Below, one piece after another: positions 11,024 through 23,127 of a stretch of 64,000 nucleotides of DNA. The translations under genes and the position numbers were made by a program. The DNA is from Lineus longissimus. Lineage: Eukaryota; Nemertea; Pilidiophora; Heteronemertea; Lineidae. The notes below the pieces were generated by a model. It was not told the origin of the DNA and did no database searches. It worked only from the letters and a program-made list of their open reading frames with translations. How positions within the stretch are numbered: position 1 is the stretch's first letter; every line of letters begins with the position of its first letter. The stretch is taken from the NCBI RefSeq assembly GCF_910592395.1, contig NC_088321.1, positions 15,068,001 to 15,132,000 of the forward strand, read 5' to 3'.

Positions 11024-12737
11024 CCCTATGCCCAATGAGAGGAGGACTACATGTACTTCACGTGCGAGTACATTGCCTCCTAAACCGGAAGCTACTATAC
11101 GATGCAAGTATCACATAGCAACCGTTATCAATGACGAGGCTTGGAGATTGATGCCAACACTGGCGGGCGTGCCTTGGTTGACATTCCTTTGTTGTCTGGG
11201 CGAATCATGGTTGAAACCATCCTGAGATCAGACGGTTTTTTGCTCCTATGTCGTATACAAAAGTTTGAAATATCGATAGGTGGAGTCTATTGAAAACAAC
11301 TGGTGCCAGGATGTGGAACATGGCCAATGATGCGTCAACTTGAAAGGGCGTCAGTAGAACAGAAACCCCCATGAGAGGAGTACGCAGCGCAGCAGAGGCC
11401 TCAACTCCCGGAAAAAACATGGGAGAAGAACGAGAAGCTTCCGCCGCGCACCGTGCGCGAGTTGTCAGGTGCGCGTCGGTATCACTACCATGGCAATGTG
11501 ACGAAATTAGACCAGTAGAGAGATTCCCATGCAATGTGAGGGACAAGCTGGGGGGGGGGGGGGGGGTGGTACAGAAAAGTGGGTGCATATATGGCACAGT
11601 ATGGCGTAAAAGATGGTGGTAAATACCGACGGTAAAGTGCGGCCGCTTTGCATGATGTCGGGTCGGGTACCAACTTGACAACTGCTCGATATCTCACTAC
11701 CAACGAGTATCAATTAATTATCCTCCCCGACAACACAGAAACGCAATTGTCATTAATCCAAACAATGACTGAAATAAAAATGTCCATAAAACATAAAATG
11801 ACTAAGTTTTGGCGCCATTGCGTCGGCGGCAGACGACAATACGCTTGAAGGCGTGTCGTAATCACTAATTAATGACCCGCGTTAATAGCTCCGTATTAAA
11901 ATTTAATTTCGTTGTGGCAGTGGCCAGAGTATTCGGAACAATCAGAGCTATTCCGTCCGTAGCTACTGAGTCCGGGTCTGTGCGAAGCCCAAGACGTTGT
12001 CAAGGTTGTTGCATCTTGACCCTCAAGTTTTGGACCCACTCCGGACTCCGTTACACCCGAGGGGAGGTTACGGACGGAGTACCTCTGTTAGTTCAGAATG
12101 CATTTGTGGGGTATTATCGTGTATGTCAGGCTGAAGTTTACAATTGTTTCAACATTTCAATATCGCATCAACAATACTCATTTGGTTGTTATGATAAACA
12201 ATGCGGCTAGCGGGTTGCAAAGATTGTGTCAGCCGGAACGGTTGTGCTGTCGATCGGTTGTTTATGACGCGGGGAGACACGGCCCACTTCAAGTGTAGGC
12301 ACTTTTCCTCAGCTCTCGAGAAGAAAATGCTCGTCCTGCTAATTCAAGAACAGGGAGGAGGGACACCATGTATACAGGTACTCGAATTTGTCTCGAGGAT
12401 GGGGGTTTTTACCCCACGTCATAAATTTCTTTGTCCTTGTTCTCAAAGTATTTGCATTGCCATTTCTATGACTCCATAAAATGTCGTAAAATATGGTCTG
12501 CATGAGAAGTGGCCATCAATCATTTAAAACAATCAACGCAGGTGCCGTAATCCCGATGATTCAATCTGGCCCGAGGCAATCCGCCGTCATCCTCGTCACT
12601 AAGGACTGAGACAAGAGTTGACACATACACCAAATACACATATGGCAAAAGAGTTCACTCCCCTGGGGACGATACTTGCCATTACAACAATGCTAGTACC
12701 ATCTTGTTGCGTGACCCGTGTCACGTGGGGCTAATCA
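11024..12737. other. Gene-free stretch with a poly-G tract
   Basis: No recognised gene. A run of 17 G at 11550-11566 is a likely assembly or length-variable site. 11950-12085 contains an imperfect inverted repeat built on TCCGTCCGTA / TACGGACGGA with GAGTCCGG / CCGGACTC inside. Open frames here are short and lack domains. Confidence 0.45.
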
Positions 12738-13504
12738 CATTACCAGCTATTGCGGGCCTAGCACACTCTGTTTTGAATAGAGGGAGACTCCATCATTCCT
12801 ATTGTTTGAGATTGGAAAGGTGTGAATTAATCTGGCAATTAGCCTCCTGTGCATTGGTGCATACAAACACTAAAATGTTTGGTTTTTGCTGATTTAGGGT
12901 CAAATAAATCAGCCAAAAGTTTTGAAAGCTTCACAAATGATTGTTGCAAGGAAGTACTTTATGATAGTTTGCGAAATTTTGATTAATTCTAGGTGGAAAG
13001 TAATATTTTTCGCATATTTGTTGGGAAAAAAATTGAAAATCCTCCAATTTTCAACCCCCCTATGGACACTATGAATTTTTCTCCAATAAAGCTGAAATCT
13101 TGGGAATATAATCCTAAGAGTTATATCAACCACGTCTGAAGTCGGGAGTTTGTATCAAATGTATAGTTTCGGAGCTAGCGCAGCTAGAAAAGCCCCCAAA
13201 ACCCACTTTCTCAGGAATTTACACTACGGGCTACGAGTGAAGCATTAGAGATTTACCAAAATTTTCAACCTATAGATGGACACATCGAATTTCCATCCAA
13301 ATCACTCCAAATTTTGCCAGTAAATACCTAGACATATATAGAATTGTGTCAGAAGTCGGGAGTTGGGATTATTTTAACACCCCGCCCAAAAAGCCAACTT
13401 TATTGATATTTCCTATGCATTTTCCATTAGGCTTGCCAGGACCAATTTAGCAGGTGCACTAATTGGCTTAATTGGCTAGGCCCGCAATAGCTGGTAATGA
13501 ATCA
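12733..13504. mobile_element. 762-bp TIR element with 5-bp target duplication (AATCA)
   Basis: Element 12738-13499. Left end CATTACCAGCTATTGCGGGC then CTAGC; the right end is the exact inverse, GCTAG then GCCCGCAATAGCTGGTAATG. The 25-bp inverted repeats look perfect. AATCA directly precedes (12733-12737) and follows (13500-13504). No transposase is visible, so it is non-autonomous; the superfamily is uncertain. Confidence 0.75.
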
Positions 13505-15454
13505 GACGATAGGTTCTTAATCGCCATTGTTGTCTGTTTTTGGATTGTTTTAAATGATATTGGTAGAATGGGTTCGCATACATAAAGATTAAATGAGTGG
13601 CTGCAAACCTGGATAATGTTTCCGCCGTTGTTTCAGATATGATTAAAACTTGTCTGACTAAACTCTCCCGGAGCTATACCTTGCCGTCTGCCGGGTTGAA
13701 AGACTGACTGCGCTGGGCGAAATATTTAGGAAATCTACAGACGTTTGAGCGAATACGTTGGAAACTCATGCCCGTCTCCAATCGGTACGGCTCCACGCAA
13801 TTATGTTGCTAGTATCGCGTCCCCAGGGAAATAACTGTTTCGTTTCGCTCATTCGCTTTCGACTTGTTTCGTTCCGCTGAAAAAAAACTGCCTCATATAG
13901 TTTTCGATGGTCCGATTGGTAGTCATACCCAGTAACTTTGGTACCGTAATGACAATGCTAAGACAATGACTCAGCCTCTCTGATATATTTATATCACGGT
14001 CCTCAATCTCGGGACAATGGCAAGATTAAATAATGCTAATTATTGGTCATAATGAAGTCAAGTAGAACTTGAGTTAATTACATGATAAATTGATGGTTTA
14101 ATGCACCAATCTTGATTCATCATAATCATCTTGACCACTTACCTATACGATAGATATTAACGGAGTTATTGGTTAAAGAAACTAAATGCTGTTTCACGGG
14201 AAGAAATAGCGCTGAACGGGAATAGGGTTAATGTGACCACATTGGTATAAGCCATAGGTAAAGAGACGCACAATATGGCACAATTCACTCTGTTTTCTAA
14301 CGTTCTCAATGGAGGAGAGGAAAATTCTCACAGAAACATGGTACAAGACGCATTGATCAAGACCATTGGGATGACATTGTTCAAAAAGTCTGTTGAGGAG
14401 AAAGTGCTCAACTAACAATTTTGTTGTTCGAAAGCGGCTGGGACCAAACAAACCAATCATAAATTTTGACCAGAATTAAAAGAGTTAATTCTTCATATTG
14501 ACCATTGTCAAATCAATTATCAAATAAAACCTTCATTTTGTATTTCCTTGTATGAATTGATTGACCACAACAATATGTTGGTTCTCTGCAGCGAAGTATT
14601 ATCAAGCATAGGACAAAAGGGTCAGTTAATCCGACCACTGCTAATCTTCATTTTATATCACTTCATACACACTAGCAAGTAGCTTATGCCAAAGTGCCAT
14701 CTATCAGCCTGTCCTGACAATTACGTATGCAAATGAGCCTCCTAATATGGAAAACGATACAGTAAATGCATTGCGCTCGCGCTGTGTGTTGGAAGTCGGT
14801 GTTGTATGTGTGCGGAAACTGTCATTAAAACCCCGATTTTAGCCATCTTCTCATATTCGGATAGGACTAAATTTTATATCACAGCCTTATGAATTCTGGA
14901 CAAACATTGAGTGTGAAATTCTCTCGAAGATAACCCGCCATGGGTGCAAATGGTTTGAAAGTTGGAGGTGCGCGCTAGTCAAATTCTTGGATTTACCTCG
15001 CTTAGTGTGCGGTTTTCTTTCCTCGGGAAAATTTTCAGGTAATATTCACACCATTTTTTCTCGACTTTGCAACAAATTTTCCAATAGTTTTAAGCATATA
15101 TTAATGTAATATTGTCTCATTTATTAAATGTATGTTTTATTTCAGTGAGTCTTTGCTCTGATTTTGTAAAATTTGATAGTTTAAGACGCATGTTTTCTCA
15201 AATCCGTGTGTCTTTTGTTCCGAGAACGGGTGGGAAAAATTCATGCGTTGGCCATAAATGTCCTATTTTAGAGCCGTCAAATTCATTTTCAGTGCGAAAT
15301 GTCAGAATTATCTTATTGCCACGTCAATTTCAGATAGATTTATGTAAATTTTATGCTATATAATGCATTAGCTATGGAGTTATGTGTGATAGAAAACAGT
15401 AGATTTTCACAAGCCTAAATATATAGTGGATAGTGGATAAGCGTACACAATGTA
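13505..15454. other. Gene-free stretch
   Basis: No gene or clear mobile element recognised. It is AT-rich. A short CCGCCATGG context near 14937 and a donor-like TTTTCAG|GTAATA near 15040 are isolated signals without supporting coding sequence. Confidence 0.4.
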
Positions 15455-16046
15455 CAGTAAAACCTCTCTATTAAGGACAGCCTTTGGGGCTCTGGAGGGC
15501 GAACTACCGGATGGATTTCTCTGAAGTTTAGTTTTTATTGATCCTTGCAGCAAAACAAAACAGGTTTTTAGGAGTTGAGGATTCTCAATGCAGAAATAAA
15601 AAAATTTCTTCACCCAAGTTCAACGGTCATTTTGTGGGTTGCCTGGATACGCCTTATTTTGTTTCTGGATATTTCTCATTCATTCTTGTCAAATGATTTT
15701 GATTGACACAAAAATTAATAACCTGAACGTTTCATCCAGATTGGTCGAGATACAAACCGTACAGAGCACAAAATGTCCGAATTCAATTTCCTTAATATAT
15801 AGAGAGGTGTCCTGCTTAGAGAGGTCAATTTGAATGGAAACAACCAATTTTGGACCAAAGCTAGTGTCCTTAATAGTGAGGTTGTCCTTAGTAGAGAGGT
15901 TGTCCTTAATAGAGAGGTTGTCCCTAATAGAGAGGTGTCCTGCTTAGAGAGATCAATTTGAATGGAAGCAACCAATTTTGGGACCAAAGCTAGTGTCATT
16001 AATAGAGAGGTTGTCCCTAATAGAGAGGTGTCCGCTAAGGGAGGCT
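15455..16046 (+). mobile_element. pogo/Tigger-like MITE, family A, interrupted and internally duplicated
   Basis: The left end CAGTAAAACCTCTCTATT starts at 15455 and breaks off near 15490. The rest of the element resumes at about 15795, after ~305 bp of unrelated sequence. The 3' part carries two copies of the GACCAAAGCTAGTGTC block (near 15853 and 15981), so it also has an internal duplication of roughly 125 bp. Confidence 0.65.
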
Positions 16047-17082
16047 TATTTATAGACCATGACCTTGTAAAATTGATTGAAACGTTCCAAATTTTAAACG
16101 CAGCAAATTTTTGACAAAAAAAGTGAAATTGTTCTGTTCTGTCCCGAAAATGTCCTGGTTTTCTGTATTGTAAATAATGTCTCAAACTTTTCAAAATCTC
16201 ACAAGTTCTTATCTCAGTTCATATCCCATGGATAAATTGGACAATTTGGACTAGATCAACTTTATATATCCCTCGTTTCCTTGGTAACGGATAGAAGAGA
16301 TTGTTAGATATTTGAGCATGGGGTTCTTCCAATATTTGTTTCCTAAAATAGCTCAATACTGTCTGGCTGCCAGAGGGTGGGAGGCCTCAATTGTTCAATT
16401 CTATCCTTCCCTGATGCGAATATTGGGGTCAATCTCCTTTCGCCAGTTATGAATAAACTTGTCTTATCCCGTTTTGATATGGCCAGCTCCGTCAATGTTG
16501 AAGAAGATTGTTAGGGCGCTCCCAGTCATGCCTTTCACCTGGAACGAAGCCTCACAGTGGCTTATGGGATTGTTGAAAGTTGGCTTAAAGGGTAACTCGT
16601 GTCAAATTTCACCATATAATGTTTTAGCTGTTTTTGACAAATGACTACGTCACTTTCTCATAAATCGGCAAGGTTTTCGAATCGAAATGCACATTTTCTA
16701 GAAATTGATGGTTTAATCCCGCCCGGACGGCTCGCTTCGATGCCGTTTTTGTTGATGACGTCACAACATGAACATTTTCGCGGTCGCGGTGGTTTACATT
16801 CAGCGATTTTATAATAAATCTAATCAAAAATGAAAAATTTGAGCTTTACATTTGTGATCAACAATTAAAAACGGACGTATTTCCGCAAAGTTGTAAATCA
16901 CATCATATCACTTTAAGCCATCCCACCTGTTCTGAGTGTGCTCATTTGTTTTGTTTAATGTTTTGGCCCTACTTTGTCTTTGTCGAAAAGGTCCATTGGC
17001 CCAGTATCTCAGTTTGAGCTGGCTGGCTGGCTTGGTGGAGGAACTTGGGCTGCATCCCGTTTGGCTGTTTTAGCCCAGTTGA

Positions 17083-17160
17083 CACTCCCGAGTGGCACTG
17101 GTCGAGCCTTGAACCCACGACCTTCCGATCACAAGTCGAACACTCTTCCATTGTAGCACT
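17083..17160 (-). mobile_element. tRNA-derived SINE head, family 2
   Basis: On the minus strand: GATCGGAAGGTCGTGGGTTC then AAGGCTCG, a B-box-like GGTTCAAGGC preceded by a tRNA-like arm. Related copies occur at 26290-26375 (+) and 35930-36025 (-). Confidence 0.5.
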
Positions 17161-17217
17161 GCTCTTCCCATAATGGACCATTTCGACAAATACAAACCAG
17201 GGCACAAAAAACAGATA

Positions 17218-17387
17218 CAGTGGAACCTCTCTGAGCGAACACCTCTATTAAGAACAACCTCTCTATTCAGGACACTAGTTTTAGTGTTTCTATTCAATTT
17301 GACCTCTCTAATCAGGACACCTCTCTATTAGTATTAAGGACAGCACTTGTCAGTCCCGAGGGTGTCCTTGATAGAGAGGTTCTACTG
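17218..17387 (-). mobile_element. pogo/Tigger-like MITE, family A
   Basis: TA-CAGTGGAACCTCTCTGAG at the low-coordinate end and AGAGGTTCTACTG-TA at the high end. Interior in reverse orientation (CAGCACTTGTCAGTCCCGAG). Confidence 0.88.
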
Positions 17388-18167
17388 TATACGCACACTC
17401 GGAACACATCAGTAGGCCTAAGTAAACCTCGGACAATGTCCGAAGTCACTGTGACCCTTCGCGTATGACTGATCAGCACCCAAACAAACTTCTCCGAAAT
17501 CCTCCTTACTCGCACGCATTCGCGAGAGTTTGTTAGGGACTTTGCAATTTCGGAGCTTTGTGCATCGAGATGCGTGTTATTGGCTTGGCTTGTTTATCAA
17601 ATATGTCAGAAAAGGCCGTCTCATTGTTGAAGCACGAACGTCAAACACTGTTCCATTATAACTTGCATGTCCCGACTTTTAAATGAGTGTAGTGGGATAT
17701 GTGATATTGTGCGAATAAAGACCATTTTCATTGAAAGATGTCATCTATATTATTGCACGACATCCATAAAAGAGAAAATAGACTTATGCTAAAACATGCC
17801 GATTGTATCCTTGCATTGCACCAAATCATTGCCGTACTCCCAAAAAAAATGTTGGTAGTGCGTGGTTTTATGGTCAGTCATTTTTTGGCGGAATGAGTAT
17901 ATCCTGTGGGGGGTCAAGATGACCTGCTTCTGACTTCTTTCCTCTGGTAATCAGAAAGTCTTTTCTGTTTTCAATGCTTTGCAGGTTTCAAAGCTATCCC
18001 TGTACTCAAGTCGGTCAAGCCTATTCAGTATTCAGTATCCTTGCTTGCATAGTATTACCTTATTGACATAGATTGCTTATCCAATAAAAACAAAAAATTG
18101 GGCTTCCAGCAGCGAAGAGCTTCTCGGAGTTACTGCATGGGGCCAAGGCCTAAAGTACATGTAAGTA

Positions 18168-18344
18168 CAGTGGAACCTCTCTCAGCCGACACCTCTTTAT
18201 TAAGGACAACCTCTCTATTAAGGACACTAGTTTCAGTCCCAAATTGGTTGTTTCCATTCAATTTGACCTCTCTAATCAGGACACCTCTCTATTAGGACAG
18301 CACATGTCAGTCCCGAGGGTGTCCTCAATAGAGAGGTTCTACTG
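18168..18344 (-). mobile_element. pogo/Tigger-like MITE, family A
   Basis: TA-CAGTGGAACCTCTCTCAG … AGAGGTTCTACTG-TA; full length, with both TA dinucleotides. Confidence 0.88.
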
Positions 18345-18679
18345 TACATGCTTGATATCTCTCAAAGTTTGACAGCTTTTGATCTTCCATGCTGTTATTT
18401 GTGGAGACCTTTCTGCAGTCATATACCGCTGACTGCCTGTATGTTCAGGAAACATAGGAGAAAAAGGTCTTCTCCACAAGGACTTCCTGGTTTAGGGTCC
18501 TTACTCACATTGACCCCCAGCATAGCACCATTCATATGTAAGGTGTGATTGCTACATGTATGTCAATGGTGCAGTAAATAGCTATTGAGTTCATGACCCA
18601 TTGTCATCTACCTGAGCCTGCCAGGATATAGTGCAAGGCTGTTGTGACACTTTCTTTTAAAACAGTATTCTTGGAAATA

Positions 18680-18995
18680 CAGTAACCTCTCTATTAAGGA
18701 CACCCTCAGGACTGACAAGTGCTGTCCTTAATAGAGAGGTGTCCTGATTAGAGACGTCAGATTGAATGGACAAAACCAATTTAGGACCAAAACTAGTGTC
18801 CTTAATAGAGAGGTTGTCCTTAATAGAGAGGTTGTCCTTAATAGAGAGGTTGTCCTTTATAGAGAGGTTGTCCTTAATAGATAGGTTGTCCTTAATAGAG
18901 AGGTTGTCCTTAGAGAGGTTGTCCTCAATAGAGAGGTTGTCCTTAATAGAGAGGTTGTCCTTGATAGAGAGGTGTCTGCTAACAGAGGTTCCACT
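18680..18995 (+). mobile_element. pogo/Tigger-like MITE, family A, with expanded 18-bp internal repeat
   Basis: TA-CAGTAACCTCTCTATTAA … AGGTTCCACTG-TA. The internal unit GTCCTTAATAGAGAGGTT is repeated about nine times (18798-18975) where typical copies have one or two, lengthening the element to 316 bp. Confidence 0.88.
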
Positions 18996-19789
18996 GTATA
19001 TAGTGGTAATTCCCCTGTGAACCATCCTCATTATTTGCCTCGGGTGAATGTAGGTTTCGGGTTTGTTCATGATGTGGTTTAAGATTTTCAGAATCTCGCC
19101 CCTTCACGTCGGGATGGATAGGTCCATGCCCTTACGCCACCATCATGCAAAGACCCAGTATGCATTGCTGTAAGAAGTTCCCACCACACATTCTTACTGA
19201 TATCCTCTGTGGTTTGTCAGTGTGGCCAAAACCCTGTATTCTTTATGCCACGGCCTATGCAATTGGATATTTCTTCAATATCATGTTGTGCTATGGTAAT
19301 AGAACCAGCTCAATACTTCAACCTACTCCAAGCTCAATTCTTCAACCTACTTCAGCATGGCTTCATATCCCAATTACATTGGACAATGTACTTGCACACC
19401 AGTACATGACAGCCTAGAGCTCTCTTTATTGGGAAGTCACAGCTCTTCAAGAATCAATTAATAGTAGACGGCCAAGCTGGTTGCATGTCCAGGGGTTTTG
19501 CCAGAAGACTGCAGAACATATTTTTTCCTATGTCACTCCGAAAATCGGCCCAAACTGGTATTTCTTCAGGAAATTTTGAAAGACATGGAATTTGGGAATC
19601 GGCTAAGAAAAAGGGATGGTGAACTTCGAAAAGGGGCAGAGTGAAGAACTGTCTGTAATGGAGAATGCACCTCATCTGAAGACGCTTAGAGGGGCAGTAT
19701 GCTGCATCCTTCTATTTCTATCAGAAACGCTTAAGATCTGCATGAAAAATTCGTTTTTGGTGACCCGCGTAGAGCATTTTCCCCTCTTC

Positions 19790-20345
19790 CCCCTCTAGCT
19801 ACATATCTGGTCAGTGTCTGACTCCAACCCTGAGGTAGGAAGTCCTTGGCATCACCGGCACGAATTCGCATTCAGACTGAAAAAACATCTGCTGGTCCAT
19901 GTATTATACGCGCCGGTCACCGATCCAAAGGTTGACCGCGCTCAACGTTGCTCAACTTCCACTCTGGGGCCAACGCGCCAACCACTGGGCCATAAAGGAA
20001 TTCCCTCATGGCCGGCGGGTTAAGCCGTGCCATATACTATACAGTCCACAGAGGTGTCGTGTCAACATTTTCATTAGAGGACCGAGCGGTTCTGCCCATT
20101 TCCGTGCACTGGCCCTCCAGCAGGATGTACTTTGAGCCTGCCGTGCGCAACTTCATACTTCACCATGAAAACACCTTTGTAAGTCCACAACTGGAATCAA
20201 ATCAACATTTTCATAGCATGACTGGCTGATTTCTGCCCCTTTCCCTACATGGAGCCCTGAAGCAGGAAGTTCTTTGTAACAAACCCATACGTACCATAAA
20301 AACATCTGCATACTCCACAATTGCAGTCAAATCAACGTTTTCATA
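19790..20345. repeat. Diverged ~125-bp tandem repeats (about 4 copies)
   Basis: Related blocks recur, each with an AAAACATCTG / AAAACACCTT motif, a nearby TCAACATTTTCAT motif and a CAGGAAGT / CAGGATGT motif (copies near 19850, 20060, 20170 and 20300). They are old and diverged. The segment ~19880-20000 also looks weakly tRNA-like on the minus strand. Confidence 0.45.
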
Positions 20346-20790
20346 AGAAGAATGGCTGTTCTCGGGCCAGAGGCGGTGTGACTAACATTGAGTAAAACAC
20401 AGGGATATTACTGTGAATACTGGATGAGATTTTGACAGCTGATAATTCCTGGCCCATTGTCGTCTGGTTGGGTGATCAAACGTGGTATTGTAATTAACGA
20501 GTGGGGCAAGAGACTGGAATCTGTCACCCAATGGAGGACCAGGCTTCCAGGAGTCTGACATATTGAAAATTTATATTGGTCTGGGTAAAGTGAATGGAAT
20601 GAAACTTGTAAAAGGAAGGTGCAGTAGCATTACACACCTGGCAAGTTGTTTGAAGTTGATTTCAATGGGCGCTGTTTTTAAGCCATTTAATGCGATTTCT
20701 GTCCTAGTACCAATTCTCCCAATATTAGTTCTAAAGGTCAAAGGTCGACTGTTCTTCTTTTTCATTTCTAGTTCCTGATTCTAAATTCAA

Positions 20791-20984
20791 ATGGACTGGA
20801 ACCCCCATAACACGACAAGTCATGGGCCCAAGGTTGGATGGTCGTATTACTGTGGTGGTCGCGTTAGTGAGGTTGAGAATCGGGAAACAATGTTAATGGT
20901 AATGAGGAAACCATTCGGGAGAATCTTGGTCACCATGGAAGGGTGGTCGTGTTACTGAGGTGGCTACTGACCGGGGTTCTACTG
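20791..20984. mobile_element. pogo/Tigger-like MITE, family B
   Basis: Left end ACTGGAACCCCCATAACACG, right end GACCGGGGTTCTACTG-TA, with internal GGTCGTATTACT / GGTCGTGTTACT motifs. It shares the outer GGAACC / GGTTC ends with family A, but the interior differs. A second partial copy is at 56387. Confidence 0.7.
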
Positions 20985-21012
20985 TAGTCAAGATGCTGAT
21001 GGCATTCAAATA

Positions 21013-21609
21013 ACAAACAGTACTCCTGCGAAGGCCATGCCATAACAACTTATGCATTCAACAGCAACAAACAGTACTCCTGCAAAGACCATGCCATAAC
21101 AACGTATGCATTCAACAGCAACAAACAGTACTCCTGCAAAGACCATGCCATAACAACGTATGCATTCAACAGCAACAAACAGTACTCCTGCAAAGACCAT
21201 GCCATAACAACTTATGCATTCAACAGCAACAAACAGTACTCCTGCAAAGACCATGCCATAACAACTTATGCATTCAACAGCAACAAACAGTACTCCTGCA
21301 AAGACCATGCCATAACAACTTATGCATTCAACAGCAACAAACAGTACTCCTGCGAAGACCATGCCATAACAACTTGTGCATTCAACAGCAACAAACAGTA
21401 CTCCTGTGAAGACCATGCCATAACAACTTATGCATTCAACAGCAACAAACAGTACTCCTGCAAAGACCATGACATAACAGCTCACGCTTTCAACAGCAAC
21501 AAACAGTACTCCTGCAAAGACCATGCCATAACAGCTCATGCATTCAACAGCAACAAACAGTACTACTGCAAAGACCTTGCCATAACAACTTATGCATTCA
21601 ACAGCAACA
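21013..21609. repeat. 54-bp tandem array, 11 copies
   Basis: Unit motifs TACTCCTGCAAAGACCATGC and CATTCAACAGCAACAAACAG recur every 54 bp (21021, 21075, 21129 … 21561). Being a multiple of three without stops on the minus strand, it gives an 18-residue repeat (CYGMVFAGVLFVAVECIS) over 177 codons. I take it as a minisatellite, since there is no flanking gene structure. Confidence 0.9.
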
Positions 21610-22870
21610 AAAATTCAGAAATGGAAAAAATACAATAACACGAGTGGTGCGGCCACATTGGAGAATATCCCTATGCACATCACACGCATTATTAAACACG
21701 GATTCCGTGCACGACGAGCATGATTTCTAAAAAGTCATCCAAGTTTGAAGAGTGCTTGAGTTGCATGGAAATAGGTTGAGTTGGGCTTGGGGACTATATT
21801 TATTGCAGAATGAGAGTCCTAGTGATGGGGCGTTTTTCAATAATTTGTTAGCGTCCAAAATTAGAGGTTGCTTTGGCAAATATTTTGGCAAGGGTTGAAA
21901 CAAACTCCTTTGTAATGTCTTCCAAACAGCTGACGGAGAGTCTGGAAAGACAACTGTCCTACCCCACCGCTTGGTTTGAGAAGAAATTAGCATTGTCTCT
22001 CCGCAACTCCTGTAACTGCTAATCAATACTGCTTCAGTCAATGTAGCATGATTTGTGAATGTGTTTTAGATGTCATACTTAATGATCTAGTGCTGCTATT
22101 AGAAAGCACTCTGGGTCGAAAATACATTTGCTAAGCAACCCATTGGGTGCAAATCATCATTCAACACTATTTGACTAATGCGCTAGTGTTAAATGATGGC
22201 TACCATCGTCCATATAGGAATCCAGCGCTAGCTGCTTGCTACGTAGCTACATGAACATGAATTAGCTGGTTCACGAGTGGTGGATATTGATTGGTAAGAT
22301 CGGAGTGGATACGCCAGGTACTTTTGCCACATTCATCAATAGTAAAGGGTCCAAATTAACCCTGTTAACTGGTGGCGTAAGTCTCCTCCTGCCAGTACAC
22401 AGCCTCTCCTCTATCAAGACTCCAGCAGTACCTACTCGTGGTGGCCTGCGGTAACTGGACACCTTGCGGCTCCAGGCAGAATCTGCTGGGGATCTCGGAG
22501 CAGATTGGAGCCCCAGAAGTGCAGTGTGCAGGCCCACTGGCATGTGGACACGCCCTGGCACTCACTAATCCAATCTCCAGCTATGGGTTAAATAGCATGC
22601 TGAAGTCGGATGACCACAGTGCAACGCATCCAAAACGCTATGACAGACTGGTGACGTCTGCTGTCAAGTTTGAAATATACCGTCCAAGGATGAAATCGGA
22701 AGTCTGTCGTGTCTTTGTGCCTAATTCCTGTTTTCCACCTTTTTCCCACGTTTTGATGTCAGACTATCAAAACATTCTAAACTTATGTTGTGGGTTTGTG
22801 TCATTCCTGCTGAAAATGTAAAGTTATAGAATGACAAAACTTTGCTCTGTTTATTCCGTAACATATCTAA
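21610..22870. other. Gene-free stretch
   Basis: No recognised gene. The segment 22370-22560 is GC-richer and open in several frames on both strands, but I recognise no domain. Confidence 0.4.
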
Positions 22871-23127
22871 AGCACCATCGCAAACAAGAAACTATCGTAG
22901 CTGCGACCTGCGATCTTGATCATTTGCGACGAAAATCTCTTGTTTACGATGGTCATCCCTGGTATCTGCGACAAGAATCAGCGATCGCTGCGACTTGCGG
23001 TCAATATCTAACTCAGCGATTACCGGTTACCATCAGATAGAGACTAGTGATATTTTTATCGCACATTGCAGCAACAATTGTTACAGGTTGCTGCAGCAGT
23101 AATTTCTTGTTTGCAGTGCGCTTAAGG
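22871..23127. mobile_element. TIR element (MITE-like)
   Basis: The left end reads CATCGCAAACAAGAAACTA and TAGCTGCGACCTGC. The right end, reversed, reads CACTGCAAACAAGAAATTA and CTGCAGCAACCTG. The imperfect inverted repeats are ~40 bp. The interior repeats GCGAT and CTGCGAC motifs. Target duplication unclear. Confidence 0.5.

Noticed and set aside
22438-22821. 127-codon plus frame starting VACGNWTPCG, thrombospondin-like at first sight
   Set aside because: It lacks the WSxW and spaced cysteines of that domain; the opposite strand is equally open, so no support.
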